Assembly (NCBI GenBank): GCA_964618855.1
Contig: CAZUCD010000174.1
Coordinates: forward strand, 1-7,266
Direction of reading: 5' to 3'
DNA: 7,266 nt
Source of the DNA: CAZUCD01 sp964618855
GTDB taxonomy: Bacteria > Sumerlaeota > Sumerlaeia > SLMS01 > JANRJK01
Shown here: positions 5,485 through 7,266 of the stretch, one piece after another
How the letters are laid out: each line of letters begins with the position of its first letter
How positions within the stretch are numbered: the first letter of the stretch is position 1
Translations under genes and position numbers: made by a program
The notes under the pieces: model-generated
Databases searched by the model: none
What the model saw: only the letters and a program-made list of their open reading frames with translations
What the model was told of the DNA's origin: nothing

Positions 5485-6900
5485 ATGGGTTTCTGGCGCA
5501 ATGCCCCCCCCTCCGACAGGCGACTCTTCTTCGCGTCCGTGTTTTGCCTCGCGGGTTCCGTGACGGCCCTCGGCCTGCGCGAGCAAACCGTCCGCGCCGC
5601 ATCCGGCGACGAGCAATTCTACCGCTTCACGGACGTCGCCGCGCAGGTCTACGCACAGATCCGCGCCAAGTATGTCGAGGAGGTGGACGACCGCGAGATC
5701 CTGGAGGCCGCGCTCCGCGGCATGACGGGCATCCTCGACGAGCACAGCCAGTACATGCCCCCCACCGTGCTCGAGGACCTCGAGAAGGAAACCGGCAAGG
5801 AGTACGGCGGCCTCGGCATCCACATCGCCCTGCGCCAGGGCATCCTGACCGTCATCGCGCCCATGCCCGGCAGCCCCGCCGCCAAGTCCGGCATCCAGCC
5901 CTGGGATCGCATCATCGAGATCGACGGCAAGACCACGGAAAACATGAGCACGCGCGACGCCGTGGACATGCTCATGGGGCCGCCGAACACCTCCGTGAAG
6001 ATCAAGGTCTGGCGCGAGGGCCTCACCGAGGCGGAGGAGCACACCCTCACCCGCCAGACGATCCGCATCGAATCCGTCAGCCACAAGATGTACCCGGGCG
6101 GGATCGGCTACATCCACCTTTCGCGGTTCGCGGAGAACTCGACCGCGGACATGCGCAAGGCGATCCTCGACCTGAAGGCCCAGGGGATGAAGTCCCTCGT
6201 CCTCGACCTTCGGTTCAACACGGGCGGCTTGCTGCGCGAGGCCATCGACATCAGCGACCTCTTCCTGCCCAAGGGCGCACCCATCGTCTCCACCCGCGGA
6301 CGCGTCCGCAGGCAGGACCGCGAGGAACGCGCGCAGAGCGACGCACTCGTCAAGGTGCCGATGATGGTCCTCGTCAACGGCGGCAGCGCATCCGCGTCCG
6401 AGATCGTCGCCGGGGCGCTCCAGGACAACCACGTCGCCCTCGTCGTCGGTCCCGCGGGCCAGAACACCTACGGCAAGGGCTCCGTCCAGACCATCGAGAA
6501 CCTCTCCAGCTCGCTCGTGGACGACAAGAACGGCAACCCGCGCACGAGCGCACTGCGCCTGACGACAGCGCGGTACTACACGCCCTCCGGCCGCACCATC
6601 CACCAGCTCGGCATCTCCCCCGACATCGGCATCCCGATCCCCAAGGCGCACGAGGTCGAGGTGCTTGAGCGCGGGCTGCTCGGCGATCCGCCGAACCCCC
6701 GCGCCTTCGAGGACGAAGCCCCGCAGGTCGCCCCCGAGGAGAACGAGAACGCGCCCTTCTACCTCAAGGCGAAGACGCCGCGCTTCAAGAACAACGACTA
6801 CCGCGACATCATCCTTGAGGAGGCACTCCAGCAGATGCGCATGTACATGGAGGTCGCCCCGAACGGAAGCGACAAGGCGACGGACGTGGCGAAGAACTGA
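5485..6900 (+). CDS. PDZ-containing S41 C-terminal processing peptidase (CtpA-like)
   Basis: The product is 471 residues from ATG 5485. A GTG at 5440 would add 15 residues, but the later ATG puts RRLFFASVFCLAGSVTALGL right at the N-terminus as a signal peptide or anchor. Neither start has a Shine-Dalgarno. Domain order follows the CTP family. First is a helical region (about 40-95; YAQIRAKYVEEVDDREILEAAL, GILDEHSQYM). Then a PDZ domain (about 106-179; EYGGLGIHI, GSPAAKSGIQPWDRIIEIDG). Then the protease core (about 205-385; GGIGYIHLSRF, LVLDLRFNTGG, VNGGSASASEIVAGALQDN, TYGKGSVQ). By family alignment the catalytic dyad is Ser303 and Lys331. The Ser-Lys spacing is 28 residues rather than the usual 25. 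The C-terminal 80 residues are acidic, then helical. It acts in the periplasm, cleaving protein C-termini. It could share a message with the GNAT gene (93-base gap). Confidence 0.9.
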   Translation: MGFWRNAPPSDRRLFFASVFCLAGSVTALGLREQTVRAASGDEQFYRFTDVAAQVYAQIRAKYVEEVDDREILEAALRGMTGILDEHSQYMPPTVLEDLEKETGKEYGGLGIHIALRQGILTVIAPMPGSPAAKSGIQPWDRIIEIDGKTTENMSTRDAVDMLMGPPNTSVKIKVWREGLTEAEEHTLTRQTIRIESVSHKMYPGGIGYIHLSRFAENSTADMRKAILDLKAQGMKSLVLDLRFNTGGLLREAIDISDLFLPKGAPIVSTRGRVRRQDREERAQSDALVKVPMMVLVNGGSASASEIVAGALQDNHVALVVGPAGQNTYGKGSVQTIENLSSSLVDDKNGNPRTSALRLTTARYYTPSGRTIHQLGISPDIGIPIPKAHEVEVLERGLLGDPPNPRAFEDEAPQVAPEENENAPFYLKAKTPRFKNNDYRDIILEEALQQMRMYMEVAPNGSDKATDVAKN

Positions 6901-6911
6901 CAGGCGAAAAA

Positions 6912-6960
6912 CAGGGACAGGAACCATTTTTTGGCATGCCCAAAACGGTTCCAGTCCCTG
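6912..6960. repeat. 49-base near-perfect palindrome (REP-like element or terminator)
   Basis: CAGGGACAGGAACC (6912-6925) pairs with GGTTCCAGTCCCTG (6947-6960) over 14 positions with one A-A mismatch. Inside, TTTT (6927-6930) pairs with AAAA (6942-6945), and the centre is the self-complementary GGCATGCC (6933-6940). It begins 11 bases after the stop of the S41 peptidase gene. The GGGACAGGAACC type of arm resembles dispersed palindromes associated with REP-associated tyrosine transposases in many environmental bacteria (from memory). It could equally serve as the terminator of the peptidase gene, although no T-tract follows. Confidence 0.7.
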
Positions 6961-6976
6961 CCTTTCCCAACCTCCC

Positions 6977-6990
6977 CCTGCATCGGCAGG
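6977..6990 (+). other. Small hairpin before the last gene
   Basis: CCTGC (6977-6981) and GCAGG (6986-6990) form a 5-bp stem with an ATCG loop, followed by the pyrimidine-rich TCTTCTTC. It is either a minor terminator or part of the leader of the gene starting at 7018. Confidence 0.3.
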
Positions 6991-7000
6991 TCTTCTTCAT

Positions 7001-7008
7001 GAGGGGGG
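7001..7008 (+). promoter_or_regulatory. Ribosome binding site for the last gene
   Basis: GAGGGGGG at 7001-7008 lies nine bases before the ATG at 7018. It supports that start in an otherwise low-complexity reading frame. Confidence 0.55.
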
Positions 7009-7017
7009 ACTGACTCC

Positions 7018-7266
7018 ATGAAACTCTCTACGAAGGTGCCGGTCGTACTCGCCGTCATGGGCGCGATCCTGCTCGCCACGCTGCTGGCGCAGGCCGGGCC
7101 CACGCCCATACCACGGCCATCGCCTCCACCCACGCCGGTGACGACGCCGACGCCGAACCCGACGCCCACCCCCATCCCGACGCCAACCCCCGTCCCGACA
7201 CCCACGATGGTTCCGACGCCGACGCCGATTCCCTTCCCGACACAACGCCCCACGCCAACCGTCGCC
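7018..7266 (+). CDS. Exported Thr-Pro-rich protein, 3' end missing
   Basis: The ATG at 7018 opens a frame that runs without a stop to the window end, 83 residues. Residues 1-25 form a clear signal peptide (MKLSTK, then VPVVLAVMGAILLATLLAQA, with AQA as the likely cleavage site). From about residue 28 the chain is proline/threonine-rich, PTP, ITP-like and PTPV units interspersed with Ile, Val, Met, Phe, Asn and Arg. It is less regular than the pure Thr-Pro linkers of the upstream hydrolase. There is no lipobox cysteine. Such a segment right after a signal peptide usually places a downstream domain at a distance from the membrane or wall; that domain is outside the window, so no function can be given. 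The signal peptide plus ribosome binding site argue that the frame is real even though opposite-strand frames are also open. Confidence 0.65.
   Translation, partial: MKLSTKVPVVLAVMGAILLATLLAQAGPTPIPRPSPPPTPVTTPTPNPTPTPIPTPTPVPTPTMVPTPTPIPFPTQRPTPTVA
7099..7266 (+). repeat. Thr-Pro-rich coding low-complexity repeat, runs off window
   Basis: This is a degenerate repetition of ACG/ACC/ACA and CCN codons with occasional ATC, GTC, TTC and ATG codons. It has the same six-base periodic character as the linkers at 3631-3732 and 4054-4116 but is more diverged. It may be a hotspot for replication slippage or for misassembly at the contig edge. Confidence 0.7.

Noticed and set aside
1..6900. A defence, toxin or secretion gene cluster linking the pseudopilin, hydrolase and peptidase
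   Set aside because: The genes lie in different orientations and separate transcription units divided by hairpins. Each family is common as a stand-alone gene. Nothing in the sequence ties them into one system beyond an envelope theme.
4387..6927. Very long minus-strand open frame (846 codons) across the GNAT and peptidase genes
   Set aside because: It is antisense to two clear protein families. Long antisense frames are expected in high-GC DNA with G/C at third positions. Its translation is low complexity with no domain.
6999..7013. Four-codon upstream ORF (ATG at 6999, TGA at 7011-7013) overlapping the ribosome binding site of the last gene
   Set aside because: It has no ribosome binding site of its own, and such a short ATG-to-stop run is likely chance.

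Overview
The window is GC-rich throughout (about two thirds G+C by eye) and carries eight protein-coding genes, the first and last cut by the window edges. I see no rRNA, tRNA, CRISPR array, transposase or prophage gene. The organism is most likely an uncultured, probably Gram-negative bacterium from a group that carries many type II secretion-like pseudopilins and uses Thr-Pro linkers in its secreted proteins. Candidatus Sumerlaeota, Hydrogenedentota or a Planctomycetota/Lentisphaerota relative would fit. This placement is inference from protein style; there is no marker gene.

Layout. 1-612 (+) is the 3' part of a pseudopilin. Two hairpins at 641-662 and 699-721 separate it from a convergent gene, 724-1233 (-), a multi-pass membrane protein with a proline-rich head. 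A 151-base shared upstream region (1234-1384) leads to the divergent 1385-1951 (+), a second membrane protein with a Pro/Gln/Tyr-rich head, followed after 42 bases by a VanZ-like protein (1994-2437). The largest non-coding stretch (2438-2706, 269 bases) holds T-tracts, a terminator-like inverted repeat, a possible -35 box, a small hairpin and a clear ribosome binding site. It precedes a large secreted endonuclease/exonuclease/phosphatase-fold protein with two C-terminal pre-peptidase-type domains on Thr-Pro linkers (2707-4476). A strong hairpin (4503-4530) ends that unit. Next come a GNAT acetyltransferase (4552-5391) and a PDZ-containing S41 C-terminal processing peptidase (5485-6900). A 49-base near-palindrome (6912-6960) follows. 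The start of another exported Thr-Pro-rich protein (7018 onward) runs off the end.

How the genes fit together. The common theme is the cell envelope and the outside of the cell: pseudopilin, three small membrane proteins, a secreted modular hydrolase, an envelope protease and a Thr-Pro-rich exported protein. Most look like independent transcription units. Only 1385-1951/1994-2437 (one short operon) and perhaps 4552-5391/5485-6900 are plausibly co-transcribed. I found no convincing undescribed multi-gene system. The items most worth a second look are the palindrome after the protease, the divergent pair of proline-rich membrane proteins, the structured region before the secreted hydrolase, and the architecture and active-site details of the hydrolase and the protease.
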